Below are positions 34,626 through 46,583 of a DNA stretch of 64,000 bases, in pieces. The translations under genes were made by a program, and so were the position numbers. Positions within the stretch are counted from its first letter, which is position 1. Every line of letters begins with the position of its first letter. The notes under the pieces are model-generated. The model saw only the letters and a program-made list of their open reading frames with translations, made no database searches and was not told where the DNA came from. The stretch comes from Pelobates cultripes (lineage: Eukaryota > Chordata > Amphibia > Anura > Pelobatidae), in assembly GCA_933207985.1 (NCBI GenBank), contig OW240915.1, positions 261,762,395 to 261,826,394 of the forward strand, written 5' to 3'.

Positions 34626-35197
34626 AGGAACACTATAGGGTCAGGAACACAAATGTATTCCTGACCCTATAGTGTTAAAACCACCATCTAGCCCCCCTGA
34701 CCCCTTCCACCCCTTCCCTTATCCCTCATTAATCTTCCCTTTTTTTCTGCATCTGCTGCCTCTGCCTCTGGTCTGCCTGCTTGGCTGACATCAGAAGTGG
34801 TGTTCTAAGCCAATCACAATGCTTTAAATTAGGGTTGGCTAAGACTGACAAGGAGGCAGATCATGTGCTGAGCCAGCACAAGCCAAACACAGCCCTGGCC
34901 AATCAGCATCTCCTCATAGAGCTGCATTGAATCAATGCACCTCTATGAGAAAATTTCAGTGTCTCCATGCAGCGGAAGGAGACACTGAATGGCAGTGCTG
35001 CACAATGAGCAGCATGTCACTAGGAAGCACCTCTAGTAGCCATCTGAGGAGTGGCCAGTGGAGTTATCACTAGGCTGTAATGTAAACACTGCATTTTCTC
35101 TGAAAAGACAGTGTTTACAGCAAAAAGCCTGAAGGGAATGATTCTACTCACCAGAACAAATTCAATAAGCTGTAGTTGTTCTGGTGACACTGTGGGT
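34626..35197 (-). mobile_element. T2-type MITE, family A, near full length
   Basis: It starts straight after the TTAA shared with the preceding element: AGGAACACTATAGGGTCAGG, with a terminal hairpin (ATAGGGTCAGGAA / TTCCTGACCCTAT). It ends with TTGTTCTGGTGACACTGTGG before a TTTA flank. It is in the opposite orientation to 21311-21880. Confidence 0.75.
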
Positions 35198-35452
35198 TTA
35201 TAGAACGCATATATAGATCTCTAGATTTGTTTTCCATAAGCACTACATGTACTATCTGTCATCTTTGTTTACAATTTATGCCACATCCATAATTATGGGA
35301 GGGCGCTTTAATTTCTGTTGTGAACTTTTGAATTGAATTCTGTATGATGGCATTGGATGTTTGGGGTTGAATCTTGACTGGATATTGGTTGTGCTGGTAA
35401 TACATTACAAACTATCCTGCAAGTACTCAATTTTCTTGGTATCACTGTAGAA

Positions 35453-35605
35453 CATGGGTCCTCAAACTCCGGCCCCCCAGATGTTACTGAACTACAACTC
35501 CCATGATTCTCTGGCTATCTATATATATATATATATATATAATTCAAAGAATCATGGGAGTTGTAGTTCAGCAACATCTGGGGGGCCGGAGTTTGAGGAC
35601 CCATG
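35453..35605. mobile_element. Small hAT-type MITE with perfect target duplication
   Basis: 153 bp. The target duplication CTGTAGAA is exact (35445-35452 and 35606-35613). The termini CATGGGTCCTCAAACTCCGG and complement continue into inverted arms about 58 bp long with one mismatch, separated by a (TA)n run. The blocks AACTACAACTCCCATGATTC are familiar from vertebrate hAT MITEs. It is non-coding. Confidence 0.85.
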
Positions 35606-35916
35606 CTGTAGAAGATATATTTGTTACAACAAATATATATATTTATTTTTTTTACAACTTGTCGCCAAGTTGCTGATGCAATTTATGAGAATTGGAGCTT
35701 CGTACAGAAGAACCAAAAATGTTCATACTTTTCTTTCATATAAACTATAAACAAGGGCAAAACTTGATATATCATGTACACCCTTATCAGTTCAATCACT
35801 ACATTTCAGATGAGTCCAGAAAAAATGCAATGTGGACCCCATGTGTTAAGGAATACACCACATCTTCTGGCTGTTAAGTATTTTAGAAACATTTTGTGTA
35901 CCTCAGTCCTCCTTAA

Positions 35917-36385
35917 TGAAACACTAAAAAACCTGTATTTCTGACTCTACAGTGTTAAAGAATATGCTAGCCCCCCACAAATATCGAGAAAACTCAAATT
36001 TTTGGGTCTCCTGGTGCTTGCACTGCCCTTGATCCGCCTCCTTGGCTGACATCATCAGAAATTATGATTTCAGCCAATCACAATGTTTTCCCATAGGAAA
36101 GCATTGGATTGGCTGGGATCGTCAATTCTGATGTCAGCCAAGGAGGTGGCCCTGGTTAATCAGCATCTCCTCATAGAGATGCCTTAAATCCATGCATCTC
36201 TATGGGGAAAGTTCAGCGTCTCTATGCATCTGAGGAGCGGCACTAGAGGTGTTCCTAGGCTGTAATGTAAACCCTGCCTTTCTCTGAAAAGGCAGTGTTT
36301 AGAGCAAAAAGCCTGCAGGGACAGGCTATAAACACCAGAACATCTACAATAAGCTGTAGTTGTTCTGGTGACTTTAGTGTACCTT
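35917..36385 (-). mobile_element. T2-type MITE, family A
   Basis: It lies between TTAA (35913-35916) and TTAA (36386-36389). Blocks in order: CCTTGGCTGACATCATCAG, CCATAGGAAAGCATTGGATT, GCATCTCTATGGGGAAAGTT, AAGGCAGTGTTTAGAGC and TTGTTCTGGTGACTTTAGTG. It is in the same orientation as 34626-35197. Confidence 0.75.
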
Positions 36386-36389
36386 TTAA

Positions 36390-38216
36390 TATTTGTGGTA
36401 TATGTGTATGTATATTCATGATAGGTTAAACATTTGTTAAAGCTTTCTTAACTTTTGTCTATTTTGATAGATCTAGCTTCATATATCGGCTATGTTTTCC
36501 TTGCTTTCTTGAAACCAGAATTACTTTTATAACAGCATTTAATTTTGTTGGGTGTAGAATGTGGTCAGTCTCTCTTTGTAATGTATCACCTTGTTCTTTA
36601 TACTTCGCTTAGTACATTCACTTTCTCTATTGGTAACCACCACTGATGTTATAACAGTATCTTGGTGTGATCAAATCTGGTCAATTTCGCTTTTTGGTCA
36701 ATTTTCGCTTTGTTTACAATTTAGCTTGTATCCTCCTACAGTTTGCTGATGTCAGACACTCATGTCATGTCATCCAAGACATCCTTTTTCCCATTTCACC
36801 CTGCTTTCTGATATTCTCCTCTACTACATTCTACATATTACAAGTTTTCGCCCTGGTAATATTTATCCTGTAAATCATTCAGTGTGTAACCTAAAAGGTG
36901 TGTGTGTGTGTGTATTATATGTATATTTTTGCCTTGTATGTGAATTGGTGAGCATTCTAGGCAAAAGCAATACTGGAGGAAACATCATTTCTACCAATCG
37001 TGTGGCTTCTTTTCTGATTTTGCTAAAAATCTGATCTGTAATGTAGCGCTGGTTTAAGTGTTAAGGCTTTTTATATGAGGAAGTGTAAAATCCAAAGTGT
37101 TGTAAGACTGTAAAATTTTCTTTTTGTACTTACTGTTAGTTTTTGTTTCCTTTCCTAATTACACCATAGCTGCTTGGAACAAAGGGATGAGTTTAATATA
37201 TGTTTGTTTGTTTGTTTTTTTTGTTTTGTTTTTTCAATCTTTCTTTAGAGTTTTTTAGTGGCATACAAGAGATTGTGGTTGAAGCCCATTTAAAGTAACA
37301 ATGTTGTTATTACGTCTAACTGTCGCAGATAAAACGTTTCAGTATAAAGGCAATTACACATCGGTATGTCCTTGCATATGTATTTAAGATAATTGGTAGG
37401 TATATGGCTATGTCTTAATTGAATATACCACTTCTACATCTTCAAACAGAAAGTTAAAGCTAGAAACCTAGTAATAAAACATGCTACCCCATTTATTTTA
37501 GTTATAGAAAACATTAGGTCCTTAAGATAGGGTCTGTTAGCTGTTAATTTCCCTTAAGAACCAATGATTCTGTCTTCCTGTTGGACACTGTGCATTGCAT
37601 GGTGCTTAGGTAGTCCATGCTAAGATGACAGTATATTGCAAGTTAAGCTGTAAAAGAGTGTGTTGGACATGAGGAGCAAGGGTACGTAGGTAAAGAAAGC
37701 TAAGGGGTGTATTTAAAAATGGGTAATTTAGTGCATCTCAAAATCATGTTCGCAGATGTGAAATTCCACTGCCTCATCAGCGACTGTTGTTATGACATCA
37801 TAAACCTTCCTCCAAAAAAAGGTCAGGACCACTCCCAAAACATGTGCAACCATGTTCTGAGTGCCCCTACCATCTCCAGCATCAGCCCATATTATTATTA
37901 TTTTGTAATTAATTTCTTGATATTCAAATATCTGAGGAAACCGACATCATCAACGAAATGCGTCATTGCGGCTGCATGTCATAGGAGCGGCTTTTGGTTT
38001 ATGAGGTCTGTAGTAACAGCTGTGGATTGGAGAACCAGCATACAGCCTCAGCCGGAGGGGTGATCAAAGCCTAAGAGTTTTTGTTTCTCCTGGCTTGCTT
38101 TGTTTCAGTATATAGTGTTTTCAACTACATCTGGTCTGTCTACACGTGCTCATATACTGAAAAAAATTATAGTTCAGAGCAGACTTCACTGCTCTTCACT
38201 TGTAAGTGAGTCTTAA
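36390..38216. other. No recognised feature
   Basis: AT-rich, with short (TG)n at about 36898-36912 and T-rich runs near 37203-37235. There is no supportable gene. Confidence 0.4.
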
Positions 38217-38642
38217 AGAAAACTGCAATAATTACCATTCAAGGTTAACTCCACCTCTATTGGCGGTCTACCAGACAGGGACTTCCCGGCTGTTAGACGA
38301 CTTTTGGTCGCCTAACTGACGCTGGACATCCTCACGTTATGCATGGGAACGTCCAGCGTAACCCAAAACAACATAGGAATGCATTGTATAATGCTTTACT
38401 ATGAGGAAATCCTAATACGAGCACAGCCATTGCTGCACATGCGCATTAGGTCTCCTCCACCAACATCATCCAAGGAGTGAAGGCGGATCCCGAGCCAGCG
38501 CCGAGGGACATCAGTGCTGCACCCAGGAAAGTGACAGAAGTTATTTTTAACCCCTTTCTGCACCAGGGAGTGGGGCCATGAGGGATGGGGCAGCTATATT
38601 TCCAGGAAAACAAGTTTGTTTTCCTGGCACTATAGTTTTCCT
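38217..38642 (+). mobile_element. T2-type MITE, family B, left end lost
   Basis: It begins within the family at AAACTGCAATAATTACC. It ends with the subterminal hairpin TCCAGGAAAACAAGTTTGTT... and GCACTATAGTTTTCCT before TTAA (38643-38646). Confidence 0.65.
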
Positions 38643-38646
38643 TTAA

Positions 38647-39445
38647 CTATGTTACTGGATCCAATGATATGTGGCTCCTAGGGTTTGTCAAGCCCTGAGT
38701 AAAATGATGTGTGTTCCAGGTGAATTTCACTTACCCATCAAAGGATTACAGAGCAAACATTCCACTATAAAAATGTAGTCCAGAGAATTGAAATTCTAGA
38801 GAGGAATTGTTTGCCCACTTGGTCAAGATTTTATAGGATGTGCTCTGTACCTCTGCAAGAACAAAGGAAGGGCCAGGATTGACTGCAAAGCCACTTCCTT
38901 ATCTTTAGAGAAACTGCAAAGTTACATCAGACAATGCATGCTCTCTGCACCAGTTTTCAAGCAAAAGTTAGTTATTCAATTAACTGATTTTTGATTGGTT
39001 CGCATATATATCAATCCCAGTTACGTAGATCCCATTTTTTGGGGGGTTATATTTGACTGGTATCTTACATCTAGTTGTAGATAGCCAGATCTACTGGCAT
39101 TTGATCTTTTGTAGTTTTTTACTCAACTAAAATTCCATCAGGGATTTCCACTAAAGTGTAAGCTGTCAGGAATTCAAAGTGAATTTCACACGTTAGGCCA
39201 AAACAGACAGAAAGTTCTGCCAACTTGAATAATTTTTCCTGTGCAGCTATTTCAGATTAACAAAATGATACAAACACACAAAATGAGCTAGCTTTTATGG
39301 GCTACATGTGTCACATATAGGAAGTGTACTACTGGTTCATATGGCCTTGGAATTCTCCCTCCTGTGTGACTGTGAAGTTGCAGATCTGGCTTTAAGGCCG
39401 GACACACGGCGAATAGCATGGCCAACGCACGTACAAGCTGAGTAT
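38647..39445. other. No recognised feature; target region of the LINE
   Basis: AT-rich sequence ending in the 14-bp direct repeat that flanks the LINE. No gene is seen. Confidence 0.4.
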
Positions 39446-39459
39446 TTAGCTGCAATTTG
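39446..39459. repeat. LINE target-site duplication, left copy
   Basis: TTAGCTGCAATTTG, identical to 47794-47807. The pair brackets the LINE exactly. Confidence 0.9.
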
Positions 39460-40827
39460 TTTTGAATATTTTTATTGTTTTCACAATATAATCGCATATG
39501 TCAAACTGATTTGTAATAAAGCAGGTATATGCCCGCGCAGGGGCTTAAGCGTCAACATATAATAATGTAAGCATTGTGTCGCCTACGCAGAGGCGGTTTT
39601 GGTATTGCCTTTGTTTTGAATATGTTGATTGGTTTATACCATAATTCCATTGCAAACGTATATGTGGTTAAGTGGTTAACCGCCTTCGCAGAGGCGTTGT
39701 TTTCGGTGCATGAATAATTCAAAGTAGCCATGTCCTGACAGAATGTGGGGGTACTTATGTTCTGCAGGATTAGATTTTTCATTTTCGTTTAACAGGTTTG
39801 GTGTTGCCGTGTGTTAGTGTTATTGGCATATGTGTATAGCTGTGTTAGTGTCGATTAGTGGCTCATGGCCTGCTAACATGCATCTTTGTGTATTGATACG
39901 CTGAAGGAAGTGGTGGGGTATGTTCGTGTAATTATCTTGCGTTGACTGGTTCGTGTAGTTTCTATGTGTTTGTGGGATTATTTTGAGTATTTGTAGTGCT
40001 GTCATAGCACCCGTGTGGGTAGCATCTTCGTGAGTGGTGGGGCAGAGGTTGCCCACGCAGGGGCGTCGGGTTGCATTTCATACATTTGATGGCATTCCGT
40101 CGCCTTACATTGAGGCTGGATGGTCCTTGCGTGTACCTTACCGCAGAAATATTCACAATTTGTTACTCGCATTTTACATCTGTATGGCTTGCAGTGTTGC
40201 TATTTTACCGCTGCGCCTGCGTACATTGTTGTGAGTGTTTCTGCCTAATCTTATTCTATTTGTTCTGGTGCCTGTGCTTGTTTGCTCCCTGTGTGTCTGG
40301 GTATCTGTTGCTTTATGCAGTTTGGTGTTTCCTGGTCGTGTGTGTCTAGGTGTGCCCTGCGTTTGTCCCCGTTCGTGTTCTAATGGGTCGTCCCCTTTAT
40401 GTCTGGTTTTAAGGGCTTCGGTTGGGTGTGTGTCCGTGGCGTGGCCTACTCTTGGTTCCGTGTCTCCTATGTGTGTTTTTCCTTTCTGTGTTGTCTGTGG
40501 TGTTGTCCCCCACTGCGTCTTGACTGTCCATGGGTCTGTTGAGGGTTGAGTGTCTCGTGGCTCTAGGTAGGGTCGCTTCATTCTGGTGTTGTTGTCGGTC
40601 AGTCTCGCTATGAGGGGGTGTCTTGGTAAGGCCTTTAGGTTTCATTTTGCTACTGTGTCTGTCTGTCGAGGTATGTTTCTGGGTTTAACTGGTGATTGAC
40701 ATGGGGGGGGGGGAGAGGGTGTTGGGGGGATGCGTGTGTCCGTCCCCTACCGCCGCCGTTGTCCGCCCCCCTTCTCTGCCTCCCGCCCCGACCCCATCCT
40801 TAGCCCCCTCCGTCTCATCATTCTTGG
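39460..40827 (-). other. 3' UTR of the LINE
   Basis: Non-coding tail of 1,368 nt between the ORF2 stop and the left target duplication. A G-run/C-run patch lies at 40704-40775. The polyadenylation signal AATAAA is 11 nt before the 3' end, and there is almost no poly(A) tail (four A). Confidence 0.7.
39529..40066 (-). ncRNA. Four similar small hairpins in the LINE 3' UTR
   Basis: Plus-strand positions 39531-39544, 39580-39595, 39681-39696 and 40051-40064. Each has a 4-5 bp stem around a six-base loop NCGCAG (sense strand CTGCGN). The stems differ but stay paired: GCCC/GGGC, CGCCT/AGGCG, CGCCT/AGGCG and GCCC/GGGC. They are cis elements of the LINE RNA rather than a separate gene, and their function is unknown. 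See findings. Confidence 0.4.
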
Positions 40828-43800
40828 TTACCGTGTGGCCAGGCGGCGTTGAAAGTCGTTTGATGCGGTTAATCGTATCCAGTGGAACCAGCGTGTGGTA
40901 TATCGGTCTCGAAGTTTCGGAGTGTTTGCCATTAGATCTTCAAATTTCCTAGTGGTTTCCACTTCCTCTAGCCATCGTGTTATCGGGGGTGTGTTCGCCT
41001 GCTTCCAGTAGATGGGGATGACTGTTTTGGCTGCGTTCAGCAACCGCGGTATCACTGATCTGGTGTATGGCTGCGCGGTCATGTTGGTGTGGTGGAGGAG
41101 AAAGGCGGCCGGGGACCCCGGGAGTGTCTCGTCCGTTACTTCGTGTATTATATCCCTAATTGTGTCCCAGAAGGGCCGGATTCGTGCACATGCCCACCAG
41201 ATATGTATAAACGTGCCTGTTTCCTCTCCGCATCTCCAGCATGTGTCTGGTATATCTGGGTTTCTGACGTGGAGTGCTGTCGGCGTCAGATACCATCTGG
41301 TGAATATCTTGTATGAGTTTTCTTGCAGGCGTGCAGAGCTGGGGGTTTTTTGTATGAGAGTGATGCATTTGTCCCAGTCTGTTTCCGACATGGTCTCATC
41401 TAGGTCTTCTTCCCAGTTTCTTATGCAGGGCGGTGCCAATAAATACCTACAAGTGATCAATATCGTATATATCTGTGAGATAGCTCTGGGTGTTTCCGTG
41501 GTCTGTGTGCACAGGTTCTCAAATTGGGTAGTTTCCCTAAGGAGGGATGGTTTTTGCGGGATGGATCGAGCATATTGGGAGATTTGCGCTCTCGCTAGTG
41601 TGTGTGAGAAAGTGTGTGGTCTGTCCGGGAAGAGTTCTGTTAACGGCCGTATGTCGAACGGGCGTACCAGGACGTCTGTCATGCGAGGAATTGTTGGGTG
41701 TCCTGCTGGGCCCGGTGTGGGGCCAAGGTCGCCTGCTGGGAAGTCCGGGTTGCCCCTTAGTGGCAGCAGCGGGCCTGGATCCGTCGTCAGGTAGTGTTTT
41801 GTGCCCTGCCTGTGCCAGATCCGCATGGTTGCCGCCACAAAGGGGTTTGTGATGCGTTTGCGCCTGTACGCCGCCGCGGATATCCAAGGCAGTGTCCGGA
41901 GGTCGCAGTTGGTGGTGTCGGATTCCAGTTGGGTCCATGGTTTTGTGCCACTGGCTACCGTCCAGCTTATGACTCGTGTAAGATGTGCTGCGTGATAGTA
42001 GCGTTCGAAGTCGGGAAGCGCTAGACCTCCTCGGAGTTTGGGTAAAATGAGCTGGGTGTATGCTATGCGCGGGGGTCTGCCCTTCCATATAAACGTGCGG
42101 ACCTCTGCCTTCAATGTCTTGAAGAATGTTTGTGGGGCTTGTATCGGTACTGTTTGAAACACGAAGAGCAGTTTGGGTAGCAGTGTCATCTTAACCGCAT
42201 TTATCCTCCCTAGCCATGAGATGTAGTATGGGCTCCATCTACGCAGTTCCTCCGTCACTTTTTTCAAAATGGGGAGGTAGTTTTGGGTGTACAGGTCCGC
42301 CGGATTGGGTGTAAGCCAAACCCCCAGGTATCGCATGCGTTGGTCGCACCAACGGTATGGGTAGCGTCTCTGCAGTGTGTGTCTGTCCGTGTGTTTGACG
42401 GTCAAATTCAGTATCTCTGATTTTGAATAATTAATTTGTAGGTTTGAGATTCGTCCGTATTCCTCAAATTCTGTCTGTATCGCTGGTAGGGACGTTTCTG
42501 GGTTCGTGACCACGAACAGCATATCATCTGCGTATGCTAGCGTTTTGTGATGTGTGTTTCCGATGGTAAGCCCCTGGACGGCGTCATTGTGCCTGATCCT
42601 GTTGAGGAACGGCTCCAGCGTCAGTGCAAATAATAGTGGTGATAGTGGACAGCCTTGTCTAGTCCCGTTGTGTATCTGGAATGGGTCCGTTAGTGCACCG
42701 TTGATCCTGATTCGTGCCGTCGGGTCGGTGTATAGCGCCCTCACCCATATGCCGTATCTCGGTCCCACTCCCGCGGCGTGGAGGGTTTCCATCATCATGT
42801 CCCAGTCCACCCGGTCAAATGCCTTCTCCGCATCTGTAGATAAGAGAAGGGTTTGGTTCTGTTGGGTTCTGACGTGCGCTATGATGTTCAGGGCTCTGAT
42901 AGTGTTGTCCCTTACCTCCCTGCCCGGGATGAATCCTGTTTGATCCGGATGTATTGTGGCCGGTAGCAATGGTGCTAGTCGTAGTGCCAGTATGCTGGCC
43001 AGCAGCTTGATGTCTGTGTTCAGTACTGATATTGGGCGGTAGCTTGAGCATAGTGTTGGGTCTTTTCCTTCCTTTGGGAGTAGGGTGATATTCGCCGAGG
43101 TAAATTGCGCGGTTGGTGTGGCTCCCTCTTGTATGGAGTTCAGGGCTTTCAGTAGGTGCGGCACGACCTCTTGTGTAAAAACTTTGTAGTATTGAAGGGG
43201 TAGCCCATCTGGCCCTGGTGCCTTGCCCGTTTTTGCCTTCTTGATGGCATACGCCAATTCTTCCGGCGTGATGGGGGCTTCTAGTGCTTCTCGGTCCGTC
43301 TCTGATATTTCTGGCATATGCGCCGAGCCTATGTATCTGCGTACGTCAGCGAGTTTGCTCGATTGCGATTCTCCTGGTTCATCTTGTCTGAGGTGGTATA
43401 GGCCTTGGTAATATGTGCGGAATTCTGTCGCAATCTGGTCCGGGAGGTGCTTAAGTCGTTGCTGCGTGTCTTTGATCTTTGGGATGTACAGTTGGGTTTT
43501 ACGTTGTTTCAGAAGGTTTGCCAGCAGCCTTCCGCATTTATCCCCGTGTTCATGTATCATGTGTCTGTAGTGCTGGTATGAACGTTGAATTGCTCGATTG
43601 AGATGTGCGGTGAGTTGGTTTCGTTTGGCCGTGAGTTCCTGGTATGTCGTTGCGTCCAAGGTGCGTTTGTGTCTGGTCTCCAGGGTTGCGATGTCTCTGT
43701 TAAGCTCGAGCGTTTCCTGCATTGCTGCTTTCTTGCGGGTTGCGCATAGCGCGATGATCTGGCCTCTGATTACCGTCTTGTGTGCTTCCCAGCATGTTAG

Positions 43801-44681
43801 TGGCGTTACGTCTTCTGTCTCATTGGTTTGGAAGTATTCTCGTATGGAGTTACTAATCTTATCTGTCACTACCACGTCCGAGAGGATCGATTCGTTTAGT
43901 CTCCATGACATCTGCCGGGGCCTGTATAGCGGCGATTTCAGCCGCATTCGAATCGGGCAGTGGTCCGACCAGGTCATTGGCAGGATCTCGCGGCGTTTAG
44001 TAGGTTCAGATTATGGTGTGTCATTAGAAAATAATCCAGTCTTGTGTATGTTAAGTGTGCCGATGAGTAGAAGGTGAAGTCCCTGGCAGTTGGATGCAAT
44101 GCTCGCCAGCAGTCTGCCAGCTGGTGTTGGTGTAGGAGGCGGAGTGTTTTCGCATGTCTGTTTTGCGGTGTTGCTCCTTGTGGGGACGTGGCGTCCTGAT
44201 CCGGGTGTAGTGCCAGGTTTAGGTCTCCTCCGATGATCAGGGTGCCTTCCGTAAACTTCATCAGGGAAGCCACAGTGCTCCGGAGGAAGTGGTATTGTTT
44301 CGTGTTTGGGGCATAGATGTTGGCGAATGTGTAGGTTTGATCTGAGATAGTGCCTTTAGTGAAAATATATCTGCCTTGTTTGCATCTAAGGGTGGCTTGT
44401 TCTATGTACGGGATTCTGCTGGAGAATAGTATGCATACTCCCTGCGTTCGTCTATCTGGGTTGTTACTGAAGTACCCCGTTCGAAAGTTTCGGTCCTTCA
44501 GTGCCGGGGCCCTGTTCTCCTGAAAGTGCGTTTCTTGGATGAACGCTATCGACGTCCTGTATTGTTTCAGGTCCCTCAGGAGTCTTGTGCGTTTTTCTCT
44601 AACATTGAGGCCCTTTACATTGTAGGAGATTATATTTAAGTCCTCCCTGGTGAACACGCTGGGGACCGGGGCCGGCATCAT
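40828..44681 (-). pseudogene. LINE ORF2: endonuclease, reverse transcriptase, CCHC (one frameshift)
   Basis: ORF2 of L1-type LINEs nicks genomic DNA and reverse-transcribes its own RNA at the nick. It starts MMPAPVPS at 44681. The endonuclease domain has SYNVKGLN (Asn), FIQETHF (Glu), IGGDLN (Asp, Asn) and TRLDYF. The last motif, TWSDHCPIR, is reached only after a one-base shift at about 43977. The remaining 1,049 codons are open and hold the RT: GKAPGPDG, YRPISVLN, STDAEKAFDRVDW, NGTRQGCPLSPLLFAL, and catalytic YADD at 42534-42523. The end carries a zinc knuckle, CWRCGEE...HIWWAC. All catalytic residues that I can place are present. About 1,285 codons in total, a normal length. It is listed as a pseudogene only because of the shift, which could be a sequencing error. 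Confidence 0.9.
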
Positions 44682-46583
44682 CCGGGCGGCCGCAGGGGAC
44701 GGACGGACAGCAGGGAGGGGGAGGAGGGGGTGTAGGTGTGTCTGTGGTATGCACGTATGTGGTTTGTGATGTTTGTGATGGTGTTCTAGGTTTGGCTGGG
44801 GTGTGGGTGGGCCCTTCGTGGGTCCGCTTTATCTGTTGGGTTTCTGTGGTCTGTCCAGTAGTGGACAAGTGTCCCGGTGAGTTGACCAGTGTGCCTAACC
44901 GACTGGTGGGCACTGGTCGTTTCCGGGAGTTGTACGCCCCCTATATATCGGGGGTTTCTGTGTCCTATACCTTTGGGGGGGTCGGGCAACTTGTCCGTGA
45001 TGGACTGGTTCGTCTCGTGTCTTGAGAACTAGGTCTTACTGTTTGTGGATTTTGGTCCTTCGTCTCTTAGGTGGCTGTGTGGCTGAAGCTCAGTCCGCTT
45101 TGTGTTTCGTTCTGTATGGGGTTTGAGGCCATGGGCGTGTGGTGTGCTGGGCTGTGTACATGTCGCCGTTGTCGCTATCTTGCATCTACTCCGTGTGTGA
45201 TTCACATTGCCGTGAGCGCGTGGTTTCCGGTGGGGTGGTGTCTCGTGAGCCGTTTAGAGTAAGGTCGGTCTAGGCTGGGTCAGCTGCGCAGGGACCTTTC
45301 GCTGTGCGCTCGCCTGTTGGGCATTATTTATTTAATCGAGGGCAGTAGGGGGGGGTTTAGCGTTGCATCCAACGCCGCACGCGGGCCGCTTGGTTGCTAT
45401 GGTGCTTCTCGCTGTGACGTCTACACCTCTGTGCTGAATACGCTGTCGTGCCTGTCTCTCTTTACACGTGTTGTGTCCTATGTTAGCTCTATTGTGGGTC
45501 ATCGCATTTGTGACAAAGTTTTGGTACGTTAGGCTGGGAGCCGGATTTACCGTGCTCCACAGTATACCGTGGTGCGATTCAGTTGTACAGGGATAAAACA
45601 TTTTTTATTTTTTATTTTTTATTTTTTGTCTAGAGCTAACACACTTGAAAACTTTACATCAGATTGCAATGATACATAAGATGTCCGTGTGCGAGACCTG
45701 ATGTGGCCCCCAGCTCGCCATTCCCTTCCCAGTTACCCGTCACCTGGTCATATATGTTATGTGGCCTAAGTTCTATGGGTGGATGTCTGGCCACGTCTCT
45801 GTTTGCCAATAGGGGTGTCTGCTCCCGTTGCATATCCTGTGTCGCTGCGTCTGAGTTTCGGTCGGCCGTCTTGCCCCTTTGTTTTGGTTTTTATTTTTTT
45901 ATTTTTTGTGTTTTCCCCCCTCCCTCCCCTCTCCTATCCTCCCCTTCCCCCTCTCCCCCATCCCCTATACCGTCCTGTCTCCCTTGCGTGTATCCTGTCA
46001 GTCCTCGCGCTTCCTCCCTCCCCTCCCCTCAGCCTCCAAACCTCTTCTTGGTCCTGTCTCATTGGTAGCTCCTGTCTCGTCTCCCTCCCCCTACCCCTCT
46101 GTTACCCTCCCCGCTTTCCTATCTCTCCATCTCCCCCCCCCCTTGGGTCCATAGATTATATATTAAAATATTTTGCAATGTCTTAAGCGTCTTTCTTATT
46201 TGCACCTCCTGGTGCGGGTCTGCGAAGGTGGCGGCTGGTGTGCCCGTGTGCCTCTTTCGTTGTCGGTTTTTGCAAATCCCCCTATTCCCCTCCCCAAAAT
46301 GTCTTGGCTCCCCCCCATGCATGGTATGTTTGGTGGAATAAGGCCCTCCTGGGGCTTGTCCTCTTGGGGTACAGTTACCCGTGTTGCATGGTAGAGGTGG
46401 CAGTAAATAAAGACTTCCCCCCTCCCCTGTATTCCTTTGGTCCCCGTTCCCCTCCCCAATGCTTGCCGACCTGTGTGATGTGTATGGGTGTGCCCCTTCG
46501 GTTGTTACTCACGGTTCGTTCATGCTTTTCGTTGGTGCCTGAGTCCCCTTCCCCGTCCCCCGGCTTCGCTGCGTGAAGCTTGG
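44682..46583 (-). other. 1.9-kb inter-ORF region of the LINE
   Basis: No long frame continues from ORF1 or leads into ORF2. The sense strand is purine-rich over about 45905-46150 (the plus strand is C/T-rich, with several C runs), and 45600-45630 is an A6T-type run. Small frames here lack recognisable domains. Confidence 0.6.

Noticed and set aside
41012..42088. Frames of 100-260 codons overlapping LINE ORF2 in other frames (e.g. 41012-41794 plus, 41537-42088 minus)
   Set aside because: Shadows of the GC-rich ORF2, which carries the recognisable RT motifs.
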